Source of the DNA: Lachnospiraceae bacterium | GTDB taxonomy: Bacteria > Bacillota > Clostridia > Lachnospirales > Lachnospiraceae | Reading direction: 5' to 3' | DNA length: 64,000 bases | NCBI GenBank assembly: GCA_910575835.1 | Contig: CAJTGB010000022.1 | Location: forward strand, 16,049-80,048 | Part shown: positions 8,345 to 16,500 of the stretch, in pieces | How positions within the stretch are numbered: the stretch's first letter is position 1 | How the letters are laid out: each line of letters starts with the position of its first letter | Program-made: the position numbers and the translations under genes | Notes under the pieces: model-generated | The model's input: only the letters and a program-made list of their open reading frames with translations | Database searches by the model: none | Told to the model about the DNA's origin: nothing

Positions 8345-11143
8345 TTACATGTACATACCTCCGCCGTCCATACCTCCCCCGTCAGGGCCTTCGCCTCCCC
8401 CGTCAGAACTTTCGCCCCCTCCGGCACTCTCACCGTCTGCGGCGCTTTCTTCTCCTCCGATACTTTCGCTGTCTGCGGCGGCTTCTTCCCCTTTTCCCGT
8501 ACCTTCGCTGTCTGCGGCGCTTTCTTCTCCTCCGATACTTTCGCCGTTATCAGGGCCTTCTCCTTCGGCAGCACCTTCTTCTTCCGCTCCGGCTTCTGTA
8601 CTCTCTCCGCTATCAGTTTCTTCTCCTGATTCTGCGCTCTCCCCGGCATCGCTTTCTTCTCCGGCTTCTGCGTTCTCTCCGACACCATCCTCTTTTCTGG
8701 CCTCTGTGTTCTCTCCTGATTCTGTACCCTCTCCACCATCGTTTTCTTTTCCGGCTTCTGCGTTCTCTCCGGCGGCTTCTCTTTCTCCTTCGGTGGTTTC
8801 TTCCCCTTTTTCTGTATCTTCTCCTTCAGCAGCTTCCTCTCCTGATTCTGCGCTCTCTCCGGCCTCTGTATTCTCTCCGGCGCCGCCCTCTTCCCCTTCA
8901 TCTGCTCTCTCTTCGGCCTCCGTTCTATCTCCACTGGCTTCCCCGGCTCCACTCTCTTCTTCAGCGCTTTCTTCCCCGTTATCCGCACCTTCTCCTCCAG
9001 TGGCTTCCTCTCCCGATTCTACACCCTCCCCATTTTCACTTTCTTCTCCGGCTTCTGTGTTCTCTCCGACACTATCCTCTTCGGCGGCTTCCTCTCCTGA
9101 TTCTGCACTCTCACCGGATTCCACATTCTCTCCAGTTCCATCCTCTTCCCCTTCGGTGGCATCCTCTTCGGATTCCGCGCTCTCTCCGCTCTCTCCGCTG
9201 GCTTCCCCGGCTTCACTCTCTCCTTCAACGCCTTCTTCCCCGTTTTCTGTGCCTTCTCCTTCAGCGGCTTCTTCCTCATTATCCGCACCGTTTCCTTCGG
9301 CAGCTTCCTCTCCTGATTCTGTGCTCTCGCCGGCTTCACTTCCTTCTCCGGCTTCATTATCTTCTTCGGCTTCTGCACTCTCTCCGCGGGCTTCACCGGC
9401 TTCACTCTCTTCTTCAGCGCTTTCTTCCCCGTTTTTTGTACCTTCTCCTTCAGCGGCTTCTTCCTCATTATCCGCACCGTTTCCTTCGGCAGCTTCCTCT
9501 CCTGATTCTGTGCTCTCGCCGGCTTCACTTCCTTCTCCGGCTTCATTATCTTCTCCGGCTTCTGCACTCTCACCGGATTCCGCATTCTCTCCAGCGCTGT
9601 CTTCTTCTACTTCTTCCGCTCCCTCTTCGGCTTCCGCGCTCTCTCCGCTAGCTTCTCCGGCTTCACTCTCTCCTTCAGCACTTTCTTCCCCGTTTTCTAT
9701 GCCCTCTCCTTCAGTGGCTTCTTCCTCGTTATCCGCACCGTTTCCTTCAGCGGCTTCCTCTCCTGATTCTGTGCTCTCGCCGTCTTCACTTCCTTCTCCG
9801 ACTTCATTATCTTCTCCGGCTTCATTATCTTCTCCGGCTTCTGCACTCTCTCCGGATTCCGCATTCTCTCCAGTGCTGTCTTCTTCTACTTCTTCCGCTC
9901 CCTCTTCGGCTTCCGCGCTCTCTCCGCTGGCTTCACTGGCTTCCCCGGCTTCGCTCTCTCCTTCAGCACTTTCTTCTCCGTTTTCTATGCCTTCTCCTTC
10001 GGTGGCTTCTTCCCCGTTATCCGCACCGTTTCCTTCGGCAGCTTCCTCTCCTGATTCTGTGCTCTCGCCGCCTTCACTTCCTTCTCCGGTTTCATTATCT
10101 TCTCCGGATTCCGCATTCTCTCCAGCGCTGGCTTCTTCTACTTCTTCCGCTCCCTCTTCGGCTTCCGCGCTCTCTCCGCTGGTTTCACCGGCTTCACTCT
10201 CTCCTTCAGCACTTTCTTCCCCGTTTTCTATGCCTTCTCCTTCAGCGGCTTCTTCCTCGTTATCCGCACCGTTTCCTTCGGCAGCTTCCTCTCCTGATTC
10301 TGTGCTCTCGCCGTCTTCACTTCCTTCTCCAGCCTCATTAGCTTCTTGTCCAGCAATTGTACTTTCTTCGTCGTTGCCTGAAACTTCCGGCCCGGCATTC
10401 TCTTCTGCTCCTGATTCATCCGGCCCAGCATTCTCTTCTGCTCCTGATTCATCCGGCCCGCCGCTCTCTTCTGCTGCCGCACGTTCCGCCGCCGCTTCTG
10501 CCTCGATCTGCTCAGCTTTTGCGTTAAACTCCCCATAGCCACTCTGATAGACCAACGGCTCGCTCTGCCGTTCCAGTTCGGGATGCTCCTTCACATAATC
10601 CTGATCCAATAATACCTGTGTACCTCCGCCGGGAAGCTCCTGACCTGTCACGGATGTCTGGGGCGCTGCTGTACCGATATTCATCTTCGTTCCCGCGGGC
10701 ACCGTCATCTCTTCCACATAAAACTGCCCGTTTCCCCATTCCTGAAGAATAGCGCTGTTCATCTTCGACTCCATAGGATCTCCGGGTTTCTCCGTCGTCC
10801 AATAAGACCCGTCAGAATATGCATTGCCGCCAAATGAGCGGTATAACGTCATAGGTTCATCCGTTACAACCGTATCATAATTCCCGTTTGTAAAGTTATT
10901 CTTCACGCTGTCCGGCAGATCGTCTTTTGGTATGCGGTGTACACCATCCATTAAGATCCCTGACTCTTGCGGCATCGAAAAATTTTCCGCCGGACATCTG
11001 TCTCCTGCATTTGAATTCCATACGTTCTCTCTCGCATGCTGCACCAAATCGCTGATATAACCAGGATTCCCTTCTCCCCCGCCTTCACGGCCAGAGACAG
11101 GAGATGGTTTGGAGCTTCTGCGAAATAAATCAAATAATCCCAT
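8345..11143 (-). CDS. Giant acidic repeat protein with N-terminal ADP-ribosyltransferase/NADase-toxin-like domain
   Basis: The 932-residue product has two parts. Residues 1-210 are ordinary sequence with motifs seen in ART- or TNT-like polymorphic toxin domains: TLYRSFGG (Arg), DGSYWTT, VPAGTKM..GTAAPQ and LPGGGTQVLL. Residues about 225-910 are almost only Glu, Gly, Ala, Ser, Asn and Thr, built from imperfect repeats (GEGSE-GESTESGEEAAEG, NGADNEEEA, GIENGEESAEG). The DNA shows four or five tandem blocks of roughly 250 bp. The protein ends in a Gly/Met tail. The start is ATG with AAAGGTG upstream. No signal peptide is visible. The toxin resemblance is by motif only; catalytic activity is not shown. 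Confidence 0.6.
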   Translation of the reverse strand: MGLFDLFRRSSKPSPVSGREGGGEGNPGYISDLVQHARENVWNSNAGDRCPAENFSMPQESGILMDGVHRIPKDDLPDSVKNNFTNGNYDTVVTDEPMTLYRSFGGNAYSDGSYWTTEKPGDPMESKMNSAILQEWGNGQFYVEEMTVPAGTKMNIGTAAPQTSVTGQELPGGGTQVLLDQDYVKEHPELERQSEPLVYQSGYGEFNAKAEQIEAEAAAERAAAEESGGPDESGAEENAGPDESGAEENAGPEVSGNDEESTIAGQEANEAGEGSEDGESTESGEEAAEGNGADNEEEAAEGEGIENGEESAEGESEAGETSGESAEAEEGAEEVEEASAGENAESGEDNETGEGSEGGESTESGEEAAEGNGADNGEEATEGEGIENGEESAEGESEAGEASEASGESAEAEEGAEEVEEDSTGENAESGESAEAGEDNEAGEDNEVGEGSEDGESTESGEEAAEGNGADNEEEATEGEGIENGEESAEGESEAGEASGESAEAEEGAEEVEEDSAGENAESGESAEAGEDNEAGEGSEAGESTESGEEAAEGNGADNEEEAAEGEGTKNGEESAEEESEAGEARGESAEAEEDNEAGEGSEAGESTESGEEAAEGNGADNEEEAAEGEGTENGEEGVEGESEAGEASGESGESAESEEDATEGEEDGTGENVESGESAESGEEAAEEDSVGENTEAGEESENGEGVESGEEATGGEGADNGEESAEEESGAGEASGDRTEAEERADEGEEGGAGENTEAGESAESGEEAAEGEDTEKGEETTEGEREAAGENAEAGKENDGGEGTESGENTEARKEDGVGENAEAGEESDAGESAESGEETDSGESTEAGAEEEGAAEGEGPDNGESIGGEESAADSEGTGKGEEAAADSESIGGEESAADGESAGGGESSDGGGEGPDGGGMDGGGMYM
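8400..10350 (-). repeat. Coding tandem repeats of the giant acidic protein
   Basis: Blocks of similar sequence recur through this span. For example, the plus-strand text TCTCCTGATTCTGTGCTCTC recurs at about 9309, 9508, 9763, 10048 and 10290. The repeats keep the reading frame and the acidic composition. Such low-complexity arrays change length by slippage and recombination. Confidence 0.85.
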
Positions 11144-11151
11144 TTACACGG

Positions 11152-11679
11152 TCACCTTTCTTCCCGGTTTACAGCCAGCAAAAGACCTCTCCGGCACAAG
11201 CCTGCCGCCGTTTTCCGTACTTCAAAGTAAGGAAGCTGATACTTGGACACTGCTCTTCTCTCCAGTTCATCGTATGTAATCACGCCGTCTGCCTCTTTCC
11301 ACACATCATATTCCAACGCTGAGAGCTGTACTTTCCCCCGAAAAGTCACACAATACGCATTCAACTGCAAATCAATTCCAGATCCGATCCCCTGCCGTAA
11401 GAATATAAGCGTTTCCATACCTGAGAAATCTCCGTCCGAAAGAGCAGCCAGAAGCCCCGTCTGAATCAGTTTATTCATCGTAGGTGCATAGCCGTTAAGG
11501 TCTTCCTTCGATAATGTATTTTTCACATCATTTTCGTATGCTCCCAGCAGGAACTTAGACCAGATTCGGTATTCCAACGGAATCAGACGGACGATCCTGC
11601 TCTGAAACGACACCTGTGAAACCATTCTATCCTCTATAATCTCCGCCCCCAACGGATAACCTACCGTCAAATAATACAT
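11152..11679 (-). CDS. Protein with two winged-helix-like repeats, function unknown
   Basis: I chose the ATG at 11679, two bases after the stop of the upstream gene (175 aa). A GTG 18 bases earlier lies inside that gene. The sequence appears internally duplicated: RLIPLEYRIW in the first half matches QLSALEYDVW in the second, and LIQTGLLAAL matches LCRRGLLLAV at the end of each half. Spacing and pattern (LEY-x-[IV]-W helix, then a helix ending in G-L-L) resemble paired winged-helix units, as in small DNA- or protein-binding adaptors. There is no named family that I recognise. It lies between the zinc-ribbon membrane protein gene and the giant acidic protein gene in one operon. Confidence 0.6.
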   Translation of the reverse strand: MYYLTVGYPLGAEIIEDRMVSQVSFQSRIVRLIPLEYRIWSKFLLGAYENDVKNTLSKEDLNGYAPTMNKLIQTGLLAALSDGDFSGMETLIFLRQGIGSGIDLQLNAYCVTFRGKVQLSALEYDVWKEADGVITYDELERRAVSKYQLPYFEVRKTAAGLCRRGLLLAVNREER

Positions 11680-11681
11680 AA

Positions 11682-12692
11682 TCAGTCTTCTTTCCACTTC
11701 TCAATTCCAAAATCACCGAACTTCTGAATGTCCATAATCATAGAGCCCAGCTCCTCAATCGCAACATCAGCATCTTCTCCCGGAAGCACCTCCATGATAG
11801 AGACCATACTCTGATGGCTCCAAATCGAGATCGGTTTGTCAGAAGCACACTTTGTCATAACATTGATAGACAGGCTCGGCTTCAAAGAGAATAAAAACAG
11901 CGCAACAACATACAGAATTAAGATCAGCGCTGACAGGAATATCCCCACCTTCGCCAGAAACGGATGTTCAAATACACTCTTGGCAGAGCTCAAGGATACC
12001 ATGCTCATTGAAAACGCAAGGAACAAAGCTTTGATGTAGTATTTTTTCTTAAATATGAAGAAAGGCGCTGCCGCTGCAATTCCCAGAATAAACGCCAGAA
12101 AAACCGGAAGCTCAGAGAACATTCCTCCCAGTGCACACGCCAGTGTACTGATCAAAAGTCCCGCCAAAAAGTCCCACAGAGCAAAACGCACCCCGTTCGA
12201 CAGTTCTACGCCTGCAACTTCATCTATTGTAAACTCCGTGTGGCTCATAGCTCTTCCGATCCAGGAACGTCCGCTTAGCCTAAACAGTATCCTCTTATTC
12301 GTCACCTGTATCCGCCCCTCCTGCCAGAGTCCGCGAAGCCTTGAACGCGCATTGCATAACTGGTACTGCTTAATCGGTATCTCCTGTTCACACGGCGCGA
12401 TCAGGTCCGGCACGATCTTCTTTCCTCTCTCGAAGCATCCTTCCACATCATTATTATCTGCTTCTCCGATCCCGATTAATTTGCGAAGCGGGATCCAATC
12501 TTCCGTAGATATCGTGTAGCCTTCATTCGGATTCACCGGTCCCCTCTCCTGCCCCGGCTGTCCGCCCATCTGCGGCCCGTTATTATAATATTGGTTCTGC
12601 TGATTCCCTGCCTGCTGGTTTCTTGCCATCTGACACTGACAGATCTCTCCGTCCGCCAATGGTCTTCCGCATTGTGTACAAAAATTTGCCAT
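11682..12692 (-). CDS. Zinc-ribbon, PH-like multi-span membrane protein
   Basis: The 336-residue product starts with a zinc ribbon (CTQCGRPLADGEICQC), followed by a Gln/Asn/Gly-rich linker (20-55). A soluble part containing GRIQVTNKRILFRLSG resembles bacterial PH-like (YokE-type) domains. Three or four hydrophobic helices follow (about 170-275: FLAGLLISTLACALGG, FLAFILGIAAAAPFF, the FLAFSMSMV region and IFLSALILILYVVALFLF). The cytoplasmic-looking C-terminus is acidic. The combination suggests a membrane scaffold or sensor. It is translationally close to the winged-helix-like gene (3-bp gap). Its exact role is unknown. Confidence 0.65.
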   Translation of the reverse strand: MANFCTQCGRPLADGEICQCQMARNQQAGNQQNQYYNNGPQMGGQPGQERGPVNPNEGYTISTEDWIPLRKLIGIGEADNNDVEGCFERGKKIVPDLIAPCEQEIPIKQYQLCNARSRLRGLWQEGRIQVTNKRILFRLSGRSWIGRAMSHTEFTIDEVAGVELSNGVRFALWDFLAGLLISTLACALGGMFSELPVFLAFILGIAAAAPFFIFKKKYYIKALFLAFSMSMVSLSSAKSVFEHPFLAKVGIFLSALILILYVVALFLFSLKPSLSINVMTKCASDKPISIWSHQSMVSIMEVLPGEDADVAIEELGSMIMDIQKFGDFGIEKWKED

Positions 12693-12789
12693 CTCTCATT
12701 CTCCTCTTCGATATTTCTCATATGATTTCTCATACGATTTCTCATATGTCTCATATCTCTCATATGTTTTCATTATTTGTTCCTGTTTA

Positions 12790-12926
12790 CAATATGCTTC
12801 TTGTTTAAAGAAGCAATCTTATTAGTATCTTTCTGCAATACGCTCCTTATACTGAAGTAATCTTATAGGTATCTTTCTACAATACGCTTCTTATACTGAA
12901 TGAAGCAATCTTATAGGTATCTTCAT
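12790..12926 (-). repeat. Three tandem ~45-bp copies of the 3' end of the zinc-ribbon gene
   Basis: The last codons of the gene at 12877-14430 (plus-strand 12880-12926) are repeated twice more after its stop codon, at about 12836-12876 and 12790-12834, with point differences and a few small indels. The shared core on the plus strand reads CAATACGCTTCTTATACTGA then GCAATCTTATAGGTATCTT. The extra copies are untranslated as they stand. Confidence 0.75.
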
Positions 12927-14430
12927 CATACTGAAATGACGCATTCATATAAGAACTTCCGTCATCCGTCTTGTCTTCTGTGGTAGGCGTATCATTTCTC
13001 CATGATGTGTAGGTGTATGTATATTTCATATCATACTTGTAACTCATCTCTGCCTGAACCTGTCCCTGATAAACATCGTCATAACACTCACATTTGAACT
13101 CACTGAATTCTACTTCCTTCAGCTTGTAAGCCTCCCGGTCATGCAAATCGGACACAAGAGAATCATACGCTTCCTCGCAGATATCTGAATATTCCGGCAG
13201 GAACAATTCTGCGATCTCATCGAACTTCTTCTGTTCCAATGCAGACTGATAAACCTTCTCCAATGCCTCCTGCATCTTCGCGGTAAATGCCGTCTCCCCT
13301 TCTTCTGTCAGCTTCAATGCTTCTGCCGTGTAAGCGCTTTCAGCAGATGCGCTGAAGTCGTCTTCATACAGCTCATGCCAGGGCGCCGCTACCTGGATAC
13401 TATGTTTCCCGGCAAATAATGTAATCCGGTAACAGTCCATGCCTCCGTCTTCTGTCTGTTCTCTGCGCTCTTTTGGCAGAACGACTCCGTCTATCGCAAC
13501 TGTTGCCCCGCAAGGACTATAAATCTGGAAATTCTCTGCTATCTCGTTAGCCGGAGAAACCTTCCATGTGTCGAAAAACATCATTGCCTTTTCACCTTGC
13601 TTCATCAAGGTAAGCATTCTGCTATCTGCATTCTTCCCTTTTTCCGTAAATTGGACTATCAGATTCCTCTGAACTCCAGAGCTTTCCAATGATTTGTCTG
13701 ACATAATCTCAAAATTCGTAATATCAGGAATCTCTGTCTGTTCCATCATAGCGACAAACTGAGCCTTCTGAAGATATTCTCCGTCAGGAAAGTCTGTCAG
13801 GTCATAGACTTTGGACCAGTCTTTGTCCGCATATACCTGAAAATATCGTTTCGCTACGGAATTTGGACTGTTTTGGCTGCTTCCAAGCCCATAGAACGCA
13901 CAGATAATAAGCAGCAGGCACACTGCCTCGACGATTACAGCAATCTGCATCTTAGACAGCTTTCTCATACTCCCTTTGTATTTCTGCACATTGATCTCCG
14001 GCTTTTTTATGGTAATACTGGATCCGCCTGCAGTCTGCTGACCTGTTTTCTGCTGCTCCTTCATCTTCTTCATCTGAGAAGGACGCAGCGGAGCCGTTGA
14101 ATTCTCCCCCTGAACTGAATTCGTCTGTTCCGGCTCTTCCTTCCCCGGCGCCGCTTGTTCTGTTTCCGCTTGAACTGAGGCAGATTGATTCTCCCACGGA
14201 CGAAATTCAGGCGTATACTGTGTATCTGATACTGTATTTTCTGACTTCCAGGGTTCCTCGGCGCTGCCGGCAGCACCGCCGCTGTCTGTACTGCCGCTGT
14301 CTGTACCTCCTCCTTCTCTCGGCATCATGGTTTCCGGTACGCCTGCAATCCCCTCCAGATTCGTACCGCAGTTTCCGCAAAACCTGGCGCCATCCTCACA
14401 TTTGGTTCCACATGTCGGACAAAACAACAT
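12877..14430 (-). CDS. Zinc-ribbon single-pass membrane protein, TcaA/YvbJ-like
   Basis: The 517-residue product has an N-terminal zinc ribbon (CPTCGTKCEDGARFCGNCG), a disordered Ser/Gly/Glu/Gln linker (about 30-150) and one transmembrane helix (about 160-185, IAVIVEAVCLLLIICAFYGLG). The extracellular part contains an NTF2-like segment (VAKRYFQVYADKDWSKVYDL), a small beta domain (ATVAIDGVVLPKE) and a C-terminal NTF2-like segment. This order matches TcaA/YvbJ wall-stress proteins of Firmicutes, which bind envelope components. It is the first gene of the minus-strand envelope operon. Its 3' end carries tandem duplications after the stop. Confidence 0.75.
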   Translation of the reverse strand: MLFCPTCGTKCEDGARFCGNCGTNLEGIAGVPETMMPREGGGTDSGSTDSGGAAGSAEEPWKSENTVSDTQYTPEFRPWENQSASVQAETEQAAPGKEEPEQTNSVQGENSTAPLRPSQMKKMKEQQKTGQQTAGGSSITIKKPEINVQKYKGSMRKLSKMQIAVIVEAVCLLLIICAFYGLGSSQNSPNSVAKRYFQVYADKDWSKVYDLTDFPDGEYLQKAQFVAMMEQTEIPDITNFEIMSDKSLESSGVQRNLIVQFTEKGKNADSRMLTLMKQGEKAMMFFDTWKVSPANEIAENFQIYSPCGATVAIDGVVLPKERREQTEDGGMDCYRITLFAGKHSIQVAAPWHELYEDDFSASAESAYTAEALKLTEEGETAFTAKMQEALEKVYQSALEQKKFDEIAELFLPEYSDICEEAYDSLVSDLHDREAYKLKEVEFSEFKCECYDDVYQGQVQAEMSYKYDMKYTYTYTSWRNDTPTTEDKTDDGSSYMNASFQYDEDTYKIASFSIRSVL

Positions 14431-14607
14431 ATGTTTTTCCCTCTCTTTCCCTTCTACACTCTGACAAATATAAAAGAATAGTAAAATTGTATGAATTTTC
14501 CATTAACTATTATATACCAAAATCACAAGAAAGAATAGTTCTTTTATTTTTAATAATTTTAAGTTATAATTGCTATCAGAAACTCTCACACAAGAAAGGA
14601 GTCCATC

Positions 14608-15312
14608 ATGAAATCTTCAGAAGAGAACAATCTATTCCGAATCCTGGCAATCGTACTTGCTGTCATACTTGTCTCAGTATCGGCCGGAGGCACATTCTTA
14701 CTGTTACATTCTTCAGGAACTCCGGCGGTTTCCAAGACTGCCGCAGACGAAGCCAAGACACTGGACGTAATATATCCGCAGGAAACAGAACCCGCCGCAG
14801 TCAAAAGCATCACCGTCTCCTTATCTTCCGGCGAATCAACTGCAGAAGCCCCGGAAGATGACGGTATCGCAGAGGCGCCGGCTGTTGCCATGGACAAAAT
14901 AAGTTCTGTCCGTGCATCTTCGGAGCTGTCTGAGAATAACATGACACATTCCGCAGGCAGGATTTGCGACGGCAGACTGGACAGCGCATGGGTAGAAGGA
15001 GCGTCCGGTCCGGGAGTCAATGAATCCCTCGTGTTCTCTTTTGATGCTGAATATAAGGTTTCCGGCATGAATATCAACGCCGGATATCAGAAAAATCAGG
15101 ACATATATTATAAAAACGCCCGTCCGCAGTCTTTGAAGCTTACTTTCTCCGACGGAACAAGCATGAGCCTTCCGCTTAATGATATCTGCGGCCCGCAGAA
15201 TATCGCATTTGAACATCCGGTCAATACAAAAGAAATATCTGTTGTAACCGAATCCATTTACCCGGGAAATAAATACGAAGATATGGCGATATCCGAGCTT
15301 GCATGGTATTAA
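14608..15312 (+). CDS. Membrane-anchored protein with NADase-type glycan-binding (discoidin-like) domain
   Basis: The 234-residue product has a transmembrane helix at about 11-34, an acidic Thr/Ala/Glu linker to about 95, then a beta-sandwich of the type found in the glycan-binding domain of streptococcal NADase: ASSELSENN, ICDGRLDSAWVEGASGPG, NESLVFSF, GMNINAGYQKN and the terminal ISELAWY. The conserved Gly-Asp and WVEG positions support this. Starts at ATG 14608 after AAGAAAGGAG. The N-terminal 75 residues are homologous to those of the YARHG protein at 6381-6989. It lies 33 bp upstream of the VanX-like gene and faces away from the zinc-ribbon operon. Confidence 0.7.
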   Translation: MKSSEENNLFRILAIVLAVILVSVSAGGTFLLLHSSGTPAVSKTAADEAKTLDVIYPQETEPAAVKSITVSLSSGESTAEAPEDDGIAEAPAVAMDKISSVRASSELSENNMTHSAGRICDGRLDSAWVEGASGPGVNESLVFSFDAEYKVSGMNINAGYQKNQDIYYKNARPQSLKLTFSDGTSMSLPLNDICGPQNIAFEHPVNTKEISVVTESIYPGNKYEDMAISELAWY

Positions 15313-15345
15313 TTTAAAAGGATATGATAAGGAGAAGGATACACT

Positions 15346-16002
15346 ATGGGAATACGACATATAGCCGCAATTATCAGTCTAATCTCGTCAATCGCTTCTG
15401 CCGCCTCGGAAACTCAATATCTTACACCGCCCGATACCCCGGTTCAAGAAGAATCGCTTCCGATACCAGATGCATCAGATATGGTAGAAATATTGGATTT
15501 TATTCCTGACATCCAAGTGGAACTCAGGTATGCGACAGAGAATAATTTTACAGGAAAGCAGATCTATGATTTTACAGACGCCCGCCTGCGTTACGGAACT
15601 GTGCTGAAGCTTAAGGCCGCACAGGAACAATTGCAGCAGGAAGGGCTGTCCCTCCTGATCTGGGATGCGTACCGTCCGGTTTCGGCACAGTTTAACCTGT
15701 GGAACGTCTGCCCGGATCCCGTATATGTAGCCAATCCCAATACCGGATATTCTTCACACAGTCAGGGGAATACCATAGACGTTACCTTGATTCAGGTATC
15801 CGGCGCTCCCGTTCAGATGCCGACTGATTTTGATAATTTCACTGCCAGGGCGGATCGGAATTACGAGGACTGTACGCCTGAAGAGACTGCAAATGCGCAG
15901 AAGCTTGAAAATATCATGATACAGGCAGGCTTTAAACCGTATTTTGGAGAGTGGTGGCATTACTCTGACACGGACTCTTATCCGGTTGAAACAGAACCTT
16001 AG
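15346..16002 (+). CDS. VanX-type D-Ala-D-Ala dipeptidase (peptidase M15D)
   Basis: The 218-residue product has a hydrophobic N-terminus (1-20) that looks like a signal peptide or anchor. The M15D zinc site is complete: His138 and Asp145 in SSHSQGNTIDV, Glu202 and His205 in GEWWH, plus Arg110 in DAYRP. These enzymes hydrolyse D-Ala-D-Ala. In vancomycin-resistance operons VanX is cytoplasmic, whereas exported relatives recycle wall dipeptides. No vanH or vanA homologue is present here, so wall recycling is more likely than resistance. It shares an operon with the glycan-binding protein upstream. Confidence 0.88.
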   Translation: MGIRHIAAIISLISSIASAASETQYLTPPDTPVQEESLPIPDASDMVEILDFIPDIQVELRYATENNFTGKQIYDFTDARLRYGTVLKLKAAQEQLQQEGLSLLIWDAYRPVSAQFNLWNVCPDPVYVANPNTGYSSHSQGNTIDVTLIQVSGAPVQMPTDFDNFTARADRNYEDCTPEETANAQKLENIMIQAGFKPYFGEWWHYSDTDSYPVETEP

Positions 16003-16008
16003 CAGAAA

Positions 16009-16050
16009 AAGAACGCCGCACAAGACATCTTTCTTATGCAGCGTTCTTTT
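16009..16050. terminator. Bidirectional terminator between vanX-like gene and Asn-rich ORF
   Basis: AAGAACGCCGCA pairs with TGCAGCGTTCTT around a short loop, with T-rich flanks on both strands. It should end both convergent transcripts. Confidence 0.8.
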
Positions 16051-16117
16051 CTCGTTTGTTTTCTCTTTACGATCCTTCGGATATCAGGTCATGTATACTT
16101 CCCTGTCCGAGCATACC

Positions 16118-16288
16118 TTAGTAGTTGTCGCTGTAATCAGAGCTGTTAGAATTAGAACTGTTAGTGCTCTTATTCTTTGAAGTTGTGTTGGACGCGTTCT
16201 GGTTAGATGCGTTCTTGTTAGATGAATTCTGGTTGCTTGCATTCTGGTTAGATGCGTTCTTGTTAGATGAATTATAGTTCTTAGCCAT
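16118..16288 (-). CDS. 56-residue Asn/Ser-rich small protein
   Basis: A short ORF of 57 codons starts at ATG 16288 with an excellent AGGAGG site 7 bp upstream and ends at TAA 16118. The product (MAKNYNSSNK... DYSDNY) is about one third Asn and one third Ser, built from degenerate ten-residue units (SNKNASNQNA type). No hydrophobic or catalytic segment is present. The composition recalls small clostridial spore-associated or matrix proteins, but I cannot name a family. The ribosome site, strict frame and a terminator downstream make it a real gene. The longer ORF in another frame here is a shadow. Confidence 0.7.
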   Translation of the reverse strand: MAKNYNSSNKNASNQNASNQNSSNKNASNQNASNTTSKNKSTNSSNSNSSDYSDNY

Positions 16289-16500
16289 GTCAATTCCTCC
16301 TAATCATTTTTGTTACATGGCTATTATGTCCGCAGAACTCATATTTTATGTATTAAATTCAAAAAATAAATTTAAATGTCTTTTCTGTTTTTGGAATCTC
16401 AATTCTTGATTCTCACCCCTGCCTCTGCTAGAATACATATTATAAAGAAGTATCCTCTGCAGACGAGCAGGAGTGAAACACATCAAAAGGAGGCTTACAT

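Noticed and set aside
8331..10538. A 735-codon ORF on the plus strand, Ser/Pro-rich
   Set aside because: It is the exact antisense of the acidic repeat array. Glu/Gly/Ala/Ser codons without stop complements leave the opposite strand open, and it has no ribosome site.
15346..16002. Vancomycin-resistance operon
   Set aside because: Only a VanX-like protein is present. The ligase and dehydrogenase partners are absent and the protein looks exported.
16084..16293. 69-codon Thr/Leu-rich ORF in another frame
   Set aside because: It is an out-of-frame reading of the Asn-rich small gene, which alone has the AGGAGG site.
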